64,000 bases of DNA from Oopsacas minuta (Eukaryota > Porifera > Hexactinellida > Lyssacinosida > Leucopsacidae), in NCBI GenBank assembly GCA_024704765.1, contig JAKMXF010000099.1, forward strand, positions 62,001 to 126,000, in the 5' to 3' direction. The translations under genes and the position numbers were made by a program. This document shows, one piece after another, positions 1-10,029 of this stretch. The notes under the pieces are model-generated. The model made no database searches, was not told where the DNA came from, and saw only the letters and a list, made by a program, of their open reading frames with translations. Each line of letters opens with the position of its first letter. Position 1 is the first letter of the stretch.

Positions 1-476
1 ATGTAGAACTTTGATCGAAAAATGAGAACTTTGATCGAAAAATGTAGAACTTTGATCGAAAAATGACAACTTTGATCGAAAAATGTAGAACTTTGATCGA
101 AAGATGAGAACTTTGATCGAAAAATGTAGAACTTTGATCGAAAAATGAGAACTTGATCGAAAAATGTAGAACTTTGATCGAAAAATGTAGAACTTTGATC
201 GAAAAATGAGAACTTTGATCGAAAAATGTAGAACTTTGATCGAAAAATGACAACTTTGATCGAAAAATGTAGAACTTTGATCGAAAGATGAGAACTTTGA
301 TCGAAAAATGTAGAACTTTGATCGAAAAATGAGAACTTGATCGAAAAATGTAGAACTTTGATCGAAAAATGTAGAACTTTGATCGAAAAATGAGAACTTT
401 GATCGAAAAATGTAGAACTTTGATCGAAAAATGACAACTTTGATCAAAAATGTAGAACTTTGATCGAAAAATGAGT
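1..476. repeat. left minisatellite array of the MULE inverted repeat
   Basis: About 23 tandem copies of a 20-21 bp unit, in versions starting TGTAGAAC, TGAGAAC and TGACAAC followed by TTTGATCGAAAAA. Marker variants recur every 184 bp: TGACAAC near 65, 249 and 433, and a one-T deletion near 147 and 331. So nine units form a higher-order repeat. Confidence 0.95.
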
Positions 477-650
477 TCTTTTATTTATCACATAAATATC
501 ACGAGTTATATAATTTGGTTAACTAACATAAGATTTCTTTTTATTAATTCGGGAACTTGTGTTCATGTGCAAAATATCTGTGGCAGAAATCAGCTCAATT
601 AACTTACGTCACCAAAAATTATTGATTGAACTATTAATACGTGTTAACGT
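477..650. repeat. inner unique part of the left MULE inverted repeat
   Basis: From the end of the array to about 650 this matches the reverse complement of 3031-3204 with scattered mismatches, including the shared stretches ATCACGAGTT, TTTGGTTAACTAACAT and AATTATTGATTGAAC. It joins the array to the internal region. The following 200 bases to the transposase stop codon are AT-rich with no other feature seen. Confidence 0.9.
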
Positions 651-874
651 AATAAGTCTTCACTGAAAGAAGTATTAAACAACTTAGGATAGAACACACA
701 TATGACACATATATTACTTCTACATTCTAATAGCATATGGGTAATGTAACTATAAAGTAATATTCGTTATCTAACTTTAGATAATATACCATCACTAAAC
801 TACAATATATTATCACATTAACCTAATTCTAATATTCAGTTAAAACTGTCATGTCAAACGTTGGATTGACTTTG

Positions 875-2482
875 CTATTGGAAAATCTGCATCTTGTTCA
901 TTATAATAGAACGACAAACTGGGCATCTATCACCGAGCGTAAAATTCAGTTCACAATTTCCGCATACATTAGCATGTCCACAAGGTATGAAGACAAACGT
1001 TAAATCTCTACTGTTCAAACAAATGATACACGGATTCTTCACCATTGATTCTTCATCGCTTGAACTATCAGAAGTTTCATCTATACTTTCTTCCAATTCC
1101 GTAGATCCCGAATAAGTCCAAAATTTCGGATTACCAATAGTATTTGAAATTTCTTTAATATATTCTAGTGATGTGCATTCTTTTCTTTGAAGTTTTTCTT
1201 TACATTTGTTTCTAATTTTCTCATTATTTATATCCTTTGCACTTCGCTCGCCAATTTCTAGGTCATTCTTCATTCTCTGGTATTCAAGATCATATTTTTT
1301 CAGCGTCTTTTCGAGACATTCCATAAATGCCCATAGGTTAGGCTTTTTTACACGGATGAGAGACTTTAAACCCCGATGATATACTTCAGAACAGTTATTA
1401 GTTGTTTGAATAGAATGGGATATTGATAAATCATTTCTGTTAATCCATTCTCTCTTTATGTAACTCTTAAGCCTTTGAAGATTAATAATCTCATGATCTT
1501 TCATATTTTGTAGAGTAACTCCAGATAACAATCTATAGACTGGTAGAATTTCTTCTTCAGGTAACATGGGAAGTACCATAACAGACCTGACCCATCCATT
1601 AAACTCAGAGTTCTTTGTATACGAAGAAGTGAGATGTAGCTTTGTTAACCTTTTCCAAATAGCTCTCGAAAAATGAAACAGGCATCCTGATACTTCTATC
1701 GAATTGAAAGCTGTGCGAAATGAATTTCTTGAAGCCCTTTCATAGTCACCTACAGCTAATTTTGGTTTGAAATCAGGCATAAATTCTCTTACCTTTTGCA
1801 GAACATCGTCATAGAGAGATTCTGATTTTTTTGACATTAAAATATGTATGGCTGGCAAAGCATGATGACCTTCTTGTAGGAAAATAGTAAACAACTGGTA
1901 AAATAATTTGGGGACAACAAAAAATGTTGCATCAAAATTGATAGCATCAGTATTTTTCAGAGATTCAAACATAAAATCAGACCAGAATAAAGCTGCAAAG
2001 CCTTCTGATGAGATTATCATTGTTCGGAAAAAGTGTGAAAATCGTGTTTGCTTGATCATTACTTCAAATTGTTCAGGCGTTAGAGGATTCCCTGGTAATT
2101 CAAGTCTTCTTCTTTTAACCATCGTATTTCGAACACTGCGATAACTCACTAATGCACCTGCTTGATCCGTAGAAGTCACATCATCAAAGATTTCCCTTAG
2201 ATTTCCTGTTGACGATTCTGCAGCACGTTTGATTCTATTATTTAGAACTATTACACTGGATTCGTAGGAGGCTTCAGGATGATTGTGATCTTTTTTTAGG
2301 TAAAAAAGATTAGTTGTGAGATGAATTCGCCCTGTACCATGACATTCAATTTCTTTGCACCTCCACAGGGTACACCTCAAATAAATGGATGTTGAGGACG
2401 AGGAGGACTGAATATATCGAAAGCTTTGACATTCATAGTTAACAGAACCAATTTTTTTACCTTCAATAACACTATATTCCAT
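875..2482 (-). CDS. MULE transposase with FLYWCH and RING domains
   Basis: Uninterrupted 535-residue protein, presumed to cut and paste its own element. Residues 1-70 form a FLYWCH-type zinc finger (C37, C47 and the pair H66/H68). The MULE catalytic domain follows, with D184 in NFDATFF, D246 in VGDYERA, a C267/H270 pair in CLFH and a glutamate in NNCSEVYH (E366) as the likely DDE triad. An acidic serine-rich linker (about 461-480) leads to a C-terminal C3HC4 RING finger: C485, C488, C501, H503, C507, C510, C520, C523, of the IAP-like HC type. The start is the first ATG, directly before the FLYWCH region. There is no intron and no stop, unlike every other large transposon gene here. The RING is unexpected on a MULE transposase and suggests ubiquitin-ligase activity; that role is inference. 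Confidence 0.9.
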   Translation of the reverse strand: MEYSVIEGKKIGSVNYECQSFRYIQSSSSSTSIYLRCTLWRCKEIECHGTGRIHLTTNLFYLKKDHNHPEASYESSVIVLNNRIKRAAESSTGNLREIFDDVTSTDQAGALVSYRSVRNTMVKRRRLELPGNPLTPEQFEVMIKQTRFSHFFRTMIISSEGFAALFWSDFMFESLKNTDAINFDATFFVVPKLFYQLFTIFLQEGHHALPAIHILMSKKSESLYDDVLQKVREFMPDFKPKLAVGDYERASRNSFRTAFNSIEVSGCLFHFSRAIWKRLTKLHLTSSYTKNSEFNGWVRSVMVLPMLPEEEILPVYRLLSGVTLQNMKDHEIINLQRLKSYIKREWINRNDLSISHSIQTTNNCSEVYHRGLKSLIRVKKPNLWAFMECLEKTLKKYDLEYQRMKNDLEIGERSAKDINNEKIRNKCKEKLQRKECTSLEYIKEISNTIGNPKFWTYSGSTELEESIDETSDSSSDEESMVKNPCIICLNSRDLTFVFIPCGHANVCGNCELNFTLGDRCPVCRSIIMNKMQIFQ

Positions 2483-3030
2483 TGATTGAGATGGATAAGA
2501 GCGATGTATAAAATATCGAAGAGTACTTTAGGATAACTATGCAAACTATTGATAAGATAATTCTAAATACCACAGTAAAATATTCAAAGAAAATAAAGTT
2601 TGGGAAATCAGAACCATTGGAATTTTCTAGAAGTTAATACAATTTCAATGGTAAATTAAATTGGCACAGAAGTGGCAAATCATGTCAGATCAAAAATCGT
2701 ATACCAAGGTACAAATCTATAGGTCGCACAGACTCACACTGAACCCTTTGATAATTTTCAGCTCTTAATCGTAAACGGTGTGGCCTGGAGAACGAAAACG
2801 GAAACAAGAGACAAAAAAAATACAAAACAAATAAGCACTGAGATCAATACTGAGCCTCATACTAAAGTATAGTCGGCACAGTAAAAACTGCAAAATATAT
2901 AGCTGAGCATCTAAGCCTATGGAATGATTTTTAAAGATGGGACACACACATTGAATCTAACACTAAATTTGCGATCGGAATAATCTAACAATGAGGTCAA
3001 AGTGATGATTTCAGATCAAAATAGTACAAA
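2483..3030. other. MULE 5' non-coding region
   Basis: Upstream of the transposase start and inside the right inverted repeat. AT-rich, with no other open frame. It should hold the promoter, but I cannot pick out a convincing motif. A short stretch near 2868-2893 (AAGTATAGTCGG, CAGTAAAAAC) recurs at about 16404-16429. Confidence 0.5.
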
Positions 3031-3204
3031 TTAGATCGTATTAATCGTTCAATCAATAATTTCTGGTGACGTAACTTCTATTGGGCTGATTTCTGCAATA
3101 GATATTTTGCACGTAAACACTGGTTCCCGAATTGATAAAAAGAAATCTCATGTTAGTTAACCAAATTATACAACTCGTGATATTTATGTGATAAATATAA
3201 GTAC
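3031..3204. repeat. inner unique part of the right MULE inverted repeat
   Basis: Reverse complement of 477-650 with a few substitutions. It includes GGTGACGTAACTT and TGTTAGTTAACCAAATT. It leads directly into the right array. Confidence 0.9.
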
Positions 3205-3850
3205 TCATTTTTCGATCAAAGTTCTACAATTTTTCGATCAAAGTTCTACATTTTTCGATCAAAGTTCTACATTTTTCGATCAAAGTTCTCATTTTTGATC
3301 AAAGTTCTACATTATTCGATCCAAGTTCTCATCTTTCGATCAAAGTTCTCATCTTTCGATCAAAGTTCTACATTTTTCGATCAAAGTTCTCATCTTTCGA
3401 TCAAAGTTCTACATTTTTCGATCAAAGTTGTCATTTTTCGATCAAAGTTCTACATTTTTCGATCAAAGTTCTCATTATTCGATCAAAGTTCTACATTTTT
3501 CGATCAAAGTTCTCATCTTTCGATCAAAGTTCTACATTTTTCGATCAAAGTTGTCATTTTTCGATCAAAGTTCTACATTTTTCGATCAAAGTTCTCATTA
3601 TTCGATCAAAGTTCTACATTTTTCGATCAAAGTTCTCATTTTTCGATCAAAGTTCTACATTTTTCGATCAAAGTTCTACATTTTTCGATCAAGTTCTCAT
3701 TTTTCGATCAAAGTTCTACAATTTTTCGATCAAAGTTCGACTGAAGACATTTAAGTAGAACTTTGATCAAAATTTGCCTTTTTCATCATTTGATCAAAGT
3801 TCGACATAAGAAAATTTGATCAAAGTTCTACAAAGAATTCGATCAAAATA
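3205..3850. repeat. right minisatellite array of the MULE inverted repeat
   Basis: Tandem copies of TTTTTCGATCAAAGTTCTACA and variants (TTCTCA, TTGTCA, CATTATTCG, CATCTTTCG). The GTTGTCA variant recurs about 123 bp apart (3427 and 3550), so six units form the higher-order repeat, unlike the 184 bp period on the left. After 3754 the units are degenerate and one at about 3755-3770 is in the opposite orientation. Confidence 0.9.
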
Positions 3851-4054
3851 TACAGATGCTTTGGCCATAGTGATAAGCCATATTTAATCATCTTGGGTTT
3901 GGTCATGATTGACAATATATATAAATGCAAAGTGTGGTCATGGTCGACAAAAACTTGAGAAACATTGATTTATACCCCTATAAATCAATATTTGTTTACA
4001 CGCTTATTTCGCAATCGGCATATACGATACGTACAATAGGAAGCAACTGTAAGT
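3851..4054. other. spacer between MULE and foldback
   Basis: AT-rich unique-looking sequence; nothing recognisable. Confidence 0.4.
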
Positions 4055-4091
4055 GGTTGGCCTGTTGCGTGTCAGAATTGCTACCTGTATT

Positions 4092-4099
4092 ACTGGTAC
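4092..4099. repeat. target-site duplication of the P element, left copy
   Basis: ACTGGTAC, repeated exactly at 8186-8193. The opposite foldback arm has the same 8-mer once, as GTACCAGT near 8627-8634. Confidence 0.9.
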
Positions 4100-4475
4100 C
4101 AGGGGCGGATCCAGAATATGTTGGTGGGAGGGTATAAAGTCGTGCTGGAAGCACAAAAACTCTTAACCTCTTATAAATAGTAAGTTGGTAGTTTCCGAAG
4201 AATACACAAATAACAGTTTAACACAATCTATTTTATTCATAATTCAAAAATATAAGTACTAAATTAATTGATTTTGAACAATTGGTCAGGATACAAGAAA
4301 TATATCTCCAGGCGTGACCTAAGTAATATAAGGCCTGACTATTGTGCATAGAATTTCTTACCATGAATTACTTAAAGTGCATTTTGTAATTCACCCATAA
4401 TTGTAACATGCAAAATTGACATTATCTGAATTGCTGAAATTCTATTGTAATCACTTCTCGCAATAGGTATATATA

Positions 4476-4927
4476 CAGTCGACTCCGATTAATCGGACCA
4501 CTTTTGTCCAGAGTAAAGTGGTCCGATCATCCGGAGTGTCCGATTAACCGAAAAATCTTATTCTCAATAATTTTTTGCTAGATAAATATTTCTAGTCAAT
4601 GGTAATCCTATTGCTAATTGAAAAAAGAAGTAATTGATTGTTGCTTAAGTGATCTTTCAGCATTAGGTGAATTTTGTCAGCACAATCATCAAATCAGTCC
4701 TTTGGGCCATAAAATAATAATATAATCTAAATTATATACAAACCTAATCAAATTTTTGGTGAATATATTGACTTCAAAAAAAATAATGGTCCGATTAACC
4801 GATGTTTTGGTCCGATTAACCGAAAAATGTTAAATATTAATCCTGGATTAGATTCCGTCCAGGAGAAAATGGTCCGATTAACCGAATTGTCCGATTAACC
4901 AGTGGTCCGATTAACTGGAGTCGACTG
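4476..4927. mobile_element. pogo-like MITE nested in the P element
   Basis: 452 bp with terminal inverted repeats CAGTCGACTCC(G/A)(A/G)TTAATCGG, flanked by TA on both sides (4474-4475 and 4928-4929). The motif GGTCCGATTAACCGA is repeated several times near both ends. There is no coding capacity. The termini resemble pogo/Tigger families of the Tc1/mariner superfamily. Confidence 0.85.
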
Positions 4928-5025
4928 TATTATTAACTCGAGATTAAGTTCCCAAGCCTTTCGTTATATAGGATTTTTCATTTTTATCTTATTCTGCAAT
5001 TCTGTTTCATCACTGATTAGCCTTG

Positions 5026-7797
5026 ATGCCTAACACTTGCCCTGCACCTGGATGTCGGAGTAATTATTCAGGGGAGCCATATACACCAGTATTCAGATTA
5101 CCCTCAAACTCTGAACTTAGAGAAATATGGCTACGCGCTCTGCACAGGGAGGATATTGAAGATCTAAAAAACGCATTTGTTTGTTCTAATCACTTTCGTA
5201 CTGAAGATGTCATCACTGAAATGGATATGCCTCAACCTGATGGCTCGATACAAAAATTTCTCGGCGACCAATTCTACATAAGAACGCTATACCTTGTCTT
5301 CTTCCCAGTTGTCCCAAGTATCTTAGCTCACCATCTCCGAAGCCTGAACATTTAGATCTTGGGAAGATCGAGAGTAAATTCTTCTTTCAAGCCTTAGAAC
5401 AGAGCCTTGATCTTCATAAAGCTGAGGATAGTAAGTTCGGTGTCAAATCATTAGGAGAGCTAAAATGTAAACTCGAAGAATTTGAACTACCTTCTTCTTG
5501 GGTTAAATCGTTTTCAGATGACATGTCTATTAACTTGCTAAAGCTGTCAAAAGATAAACATATATATACATATACCAGGATATGTTTCAATTAATGACTC
5601 CTTAACACCTACAGGCTTCTGTCAAAACATTCAAATTCCTCTCACAATACACAATCTCAGTGATATTCGAGAAATCGATACCATCATCAGCGAGGTTTCT
5701 GCATACACTAAGGACCCTGTTGAAAACTGTATTCGCCAAGCTACTTCTAACATTGAAAGTACGATTTCGAAGATAGGAACTTCGAACGATATGCTAGAGA
5801 AATATTCAGAATTGTTACTCCAGTTAAAGTTTCTACAGTACCAGGTTGAGAATTCACTAATTCCTAAAAATCGAAGACGGTACAATATTGTTACAATGGT
5901 GCTAGCTCTAAAATCACATTTGATATCTTCTACCTGCTACAGCTACTTACAGTCTTTGAATTGTTTAATATTTCCCCACCCAACAACTCTACGTAGTCTT
6001 TATGGAACTATAGGCTTAGAGTGTGAGTTGCAAACATATTTGAAGGCTTCTACTGCTAATTTCAATAACCAAGAAAGGAATGTTACATTACATATGGATG
6101 AAATACATGTCAAATCAGAGTTTTCTTACACAGGTGGGAGAATACTCGGCTCTTCGACTACACAGAACGAAGCAGCCAATACAGTTCTAGCATTTATGAT
6201 ATCAAGTTTATGCACAAAATGGTCTACAGTTGTACGACTCCTACCTTGCGCAAAATCTTCAGCTGCTCAAATACTACCTATTTTACATGAAGTAATCAAG
6301 GATGTAGGAAGTTCTAATCTTCAAATTCAAGTTATTTGTACAGATAACTACCCTCTGAATGTGAATCTGTTTAAGTTCTGTCCCCTACTTCCAATCTTGA
6401 AACCTGTGTTTCTCACCCATTAGACACTTGTAGACCTCTGTATCTTATCTTCGACTTTGTCCACATCATCAAAACAGTAAGAAATAATTGGATAAATCAA
6501 ATCGATTCTAATCACACGTTTAGCTGTCCTTCATTCGTATCTTGCGAATATACTTTAAAGGTACCATTTCAAGACCTTCGGAATCTCTTTAAACTTGAGC
6601 AAAATTCTGTCGCTAAAACAGCCCACCGATTAACAGCCAAATCTTGCTGGCCATCTAGCCTTGAAAGACAGAATGTCAATTTAGCACTTCGCATATTTGA
6701 CGACTCAACCTCTGCAGCTTTAACAGTCCATGCTTCTAAATATGGTCAAGCTTCAGGAACAGCTCAGTTCATTAACCTTATTTGTAAGGTATGGAAGATC
6801 TCCAACATTAATAGACCTAACAAAGACATCTGTCTAAATGACGAGCTTTCTATGCCACTACAGAGTAATGACATTCGGTTTGTATTTCTTTCAGATGTTG
6901 GGAAATGGCTTGATGAATGGAGAACTTTACCCCAAAAGCACGCAAAACTCATTGCGCAAACCTTTACCAGTTTTCGCCATTCGTGTATTGTCCTTGAAGG
7001 GATAGTCAACCATCTTACCAAAAACTGTGGTTTTGCCTATGTTCTTAGTTCTTTCCTTCAAAACGACCCAATTGAACATCAATTTGGGATTTATCGAATG
7101 ATGAGCGCTACCCAGTACAATGCTACATTTTGCCAAGTTTTGCAAAGTGGAGACTAATTAAGATTTCTGCAATTCTGAAGTTGTTCTCCTCTAGTACTCC
7201 GGGTGAGAGCTCAATCTCATTAAAAGAATTTTAAAGTCATTTTCAATCTCCGAAGGATCTAGCGATGACAGTATAGTCGATTTGGACACCTATAACAGAG
7301 TGTTCAATGAATAGGAGACACCAATCGTACTCGATACTTCTCTCATTCAATCTTTAGCCACTATTGCTGGTTATTGTGTTCATACCATCTTCAAAAGTGT
7401 TTTCTATTCTAAGCGAGATATTACTCACTCTTCTGGCGTAAGAGATACGGAAGAAGTGAGCAGTATTTGCTCTCAGTGATTGTCAAGTCTTGTTGAAGAA
7501 GATACTTTCGAATTAGATATAACTGATACCGTCTGTGGTTTAATATGTTCGATTGACAGAGGAGGCCTTAAGTGGCCTTCAGCTCCAGTACTTGAAGCAG
7601 TTGTAATTTTGTGGAAGGTCAACTCCAGGATCGAAATGGATTCTAGTCTCTTCGATCTCTTTATAACAAGTCCATCTCTGAAGATCTTAGTTTCCTTGAC
7701 ATTAAATGTAATTGAGAGTAATGAAACTGAGTTTTGGAGAAACAAAAGCCCTACTTGTGACACAATAGGATGGAATATCTTAAAGACTGTATCTTAG
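5026..7797 (+). pseudogene. P-element transposase relic (THAP9-like)
   Basis: The ATG at 5026 opens a THAP zinc-binding domain: CPAPGC near the start, then a tryptophan in EIWLRAL and C..H in VCSNHF. The frame shifts near 5260 and continues through an acidic/coiled region to about 5575. The 210-residue open segment at 5791-6423 holds the start of the catalytic region (HMDEIHVKSEFSYTGG). A later frame (6420-7157) carries the insertion-domain-like part with FDFVHIIKTVRNNW, QDLRNLF and the conserved DPIEHQFGIYRMM. The C-terminal part reads at 7480-7797 (ICSIDRGGLKWPSAP). Several frameshifts and stops separate these pieces. A related relic lies at 16506-17436. Confidence 0.85.
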
Positions 7798-8752
7798 CTA
7801 ACAAAGTGAAGAACATGAATTCGTTGAAAAGGATATTAACTGAAAGCTCACATAACTCTCGTAAATATACCAAATTCACATCAAAATAATTAGAAATTTT
7901 GCTGTTGACAGTCTCTTTGTTGCCCTAGCATTTCTTATTTCTTTATTTATACAATTTTTGTTGTAGTATAAAATATGATTACTTTCTATCTACCATTTGG
8001 TACGAATATTGTTAAATTCAATGGTATGAATCTCAACATATCATATTCAATGTATGCACTTTAAGTAATCCATGGTCCAAATGAACAGTCATGCATTATA
8101 TTACTTAGGTCACGCTCCAGGATAATTGAAGTATCAAGTCTGGTGGGGGGAATATATCCCCCTATTCTCCCTGGACCCGCACCTGACTGGTACCATGGAT
8201 ATTCATAATCCGTGTCAGAATTGCTACAACTGTTATATGACTTCTTTGATTATATATGCGGAAATTAGTTCCAATTACACCTCATGATTTCTTATTAGGA
8301 TACAGATGAATGAAAATATGTTTAATCATTACCTCGAAGATGAGTAAAAATTTATGATCCTCATTATACTAATTGTTGCTGTTCTATTTCCAGCTCATTC
8401 TAGCCACACTAATCCCCTGGAATAGGCCGTCATATCATAATGCCACTCTTAATATATATCCAATTCTATTGCAGACAAGTTCCTGCTTAGTGGTGAACCC
8501 GGTTCTCAAATACCAGTAATACTCTAATATGAATTCAGTTAAAGTAAACATCGAAACTAATTTCCGCATATATAATTAATGTCATAACAATGGCAGCAAT
8601 TCTGACACGGAATATGAATATCCATGGTACCAGTAATACAGGCAGCAATTCTGACAAGCAACAGGCCAAACTATAAATGACTAGTCGGCTATTTTAATAG
8701 TCATATATAATTAAGTGCACAAGGAATACAGAAATGAGTGTATTAAAATATT

Positions 8753-9388
8753 CTATTTCTTTTTCTTCTTTGTAGTAATGATTAGTTGTTTTGACTGCGC
8801 TTTTTTCAGCTTAGCTTGTCGTTTATCCTCCTCAACCCAACTAGGAGGATTCCTACTCCCAGCATTCAGAGCGTCCAGATAAATTTCCTGCTCCGTTTTG
8901 AAGTTCTTTAATTCCTCTTGCTCTTTCTCCAATTTAATTCTCAGGTTGTATTGCTTCAATAACTCAGGCATTTTTTTCATACACGCGTCAATTTTCTCCA
9001 TACGTTTTATCTTGTCGGGATGGTAGAATGTAGATCTAGAATTTTCATAGTACCTGGCGACATTTCTCAATGGTTTAGAGGGCCAATTATAACCGGCTAG
9101 AATATACTTCTTCTTAATTCCAGCTAAACGGACAGCTGATAACTCTGGTTTCTGCCAGAAACCTCTCACAAACTTAGCTCTACGTTTCTGCATAATATCA
9201 TTGTATACCCCTGGGGGCATCGGCAGGCGTTCAGGCAGTGGAGAGCTATTGGTTTGATTCTCTGAAGCTTCAGATTTGAGAGACTGAATTTCTTTCTCAA
9301 ATTTATTAGAAAATGGAGTTTTCTTGGCTACAAGTTTCGTAGGAACAAAGTTCTTTGCTATAGAACTTATAGATTTCAATATACTCAT
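8753..9388 (-). CDS. large ribosomal subunit protein mL64 (CRIF1/GADD45GIP1-like)
   Basis: A 211-residue, single-exon protein. Vertebrate mL64 (CRIF1, GADD45GIP1) is a constituent of the mitochondrial large ribosomal subunit near the exit tunnel. Recognition rests on the block CMKKMPELLKQY (136-147), matching the CMAKMP block of mL64; on the upstream FWQKPELSAVRL...YILAGYNWP (77-103), matching the RYG...LWP region; and on the charged C-terminal helix ending in a lysine run. The first 23 residues have no acidic residue and several K/S, a plausible mitochondrial presequence. The start is the first ATG of an open frame preceded by AT-rich DNA. An ATTAAA on the minus strand at 8698-8693 may be the poly(A) signal. 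It sits next to the foldback at 4055-8675. Lack of introns may be ancestral or may mark a retrocopy. Confidence 0.75.
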   Translation of the reverse strand: MSILKSISSIAKNFVPTKLVAKKTPFSNKFEKEIQSLKSEASENQTNSSPLPERLPMPPGVYNDIMQKRRAKFVRGFWQKPELSAVRLAGIKKKYILAGYNWPSKPLRNVARYYENSRSTFYHPDKIKRMEKIDACMKKMPELLKQYNLRIKLEKEQEELKNFKTEQEIYLDALNAGSRNPPSWVEEDKRQAKLKKAQSKQLIITTKKKKK

Positions 9389-10029
9389 AACTATCTAAAA
9401 AGTATTTAAACTAAATAATAGAAGTGGAACAAAATATAAATTTCACTTTCCTATCATGAAAAATGTCATTAAGTTGGTTAATGAAATCTTTAATCTTGAA
9501 ATTTTACAAAATCTGAACAAAGAGATTTTCATATTAGTATATTTAGCAAAGTTTTTCCGGAAGACATTTTTCAACTAAATATATTATGTAAAGTGGGGAA
9601 TATTTTATAATATGAGAAAATTTTGCCAAATCTTCGACAGTGGAGTCCTCCTATTAGCAAATCACATCTTACAAAGACTAATACGCGAATTTACTATAAT
9701 TGCGCTATGACCATACAAAATACACTCAATGTCCATGAAAAATGCTAATAATATGCGGATTTTGCTAGTAGACGAATTGATAATAGGCAAATACCACTGT
9801 GCTTGAAATTCAGAGATTGGAATCAGAGGAAAGATTTATAAGAGATTAGTTTGAATGCGAATTATTGGTTGTGGTCATCTGATATAATATATTTTCACCT
9901 GAAATCGAAATATGCATGAATATATAAGTAAAATCATAGGATTTTAATACTGCACTAGGACTAAGGCAATAGCACTGGCAATTTTTCAGGACCAGGGCAG
10001 GAGCTGCATACCCGATACGACTGGTACGG
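9389..10029. other. upstream region of mL64
   Basis: About 640 bp of AT-rich sequence; should contain the mL64 promoter and 5' UTR. No clear motif or repeat seen. Confidence 0.4.

Larger units (their letters stand above)
1..3850 (-). mobile_element. MULE DNA transposon with long minisatellite-bearing inverted repeats
   Basis: A Mutator-like element. The transposase gene lies on the minus strand between two long inverted repeats. Each repeat has an inner unique part (477-650 and 3031-3204, near-identical when one is reverse-complemented) and an outer array of a 20-21 bp unit containing ACTTTGATCGAAAAA on the left and its complement on the right. The left array runs into the window edge, so the left terminus and any target duplication cannot be seen. 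The right end is placed at about 3850, where degenerate copies of the unit stop. The open transposase and well-preserved repeats suggest a young copy. Confidence 0.8.
4100..8185 (+). mobile_element. P element (THAP type), degenerate
   Basis: A 4086-bp element. It starts CAGGGGCGGATCCAG and ends with the inverse of CAGGTGCGGGTCCAG, flanked by the 8-bp duplication ACTGGTAC, the size P elements make. Subterminal inverted repeats also match: 4311-4385 against about 8040-8125, both containing GTGACCTAAGTAATATAA and ATTACTTAAAGTGCAT. A pogo-like MITE (4476-4927) lies between the left end and the THAP exon. The transposase is broken, so this copy cannot move itself. Bases 7798-8185 are non-coding right-end sequence. 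Confidence 0.9.
4055..8675. repeat. foldback repeat split by a P element
   Basis: One arm is 4055-4099 plus 8186-8275; the other arm is 8550-8675 in reverse orientation. The arms share GGCCTGTTGC, GTCAGAATTGCT, CTGTATTACTGGTAC and ATTATATATGCGGAAATTAG. The spacer between the arms (about 8276-8550) holds nothing recognisable. The second arm is unbroken where the first is interrupted by the P element. Its outer end lies about 80 bp beyond the mL64 stop codon. Confidence 0.85.

Noticed and set aside
1-476. Regular short repeats suggesting a CRISPR array
   Set aside because: Units are contiguous without unique spacers, and the context is an animal transposon end.
3295-3754. Open frames of 149 and 108 residues with repeated FDQSS peptides
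   Set aside because: They are translations of the minisatellite array; all frames of the unit happen to be open.
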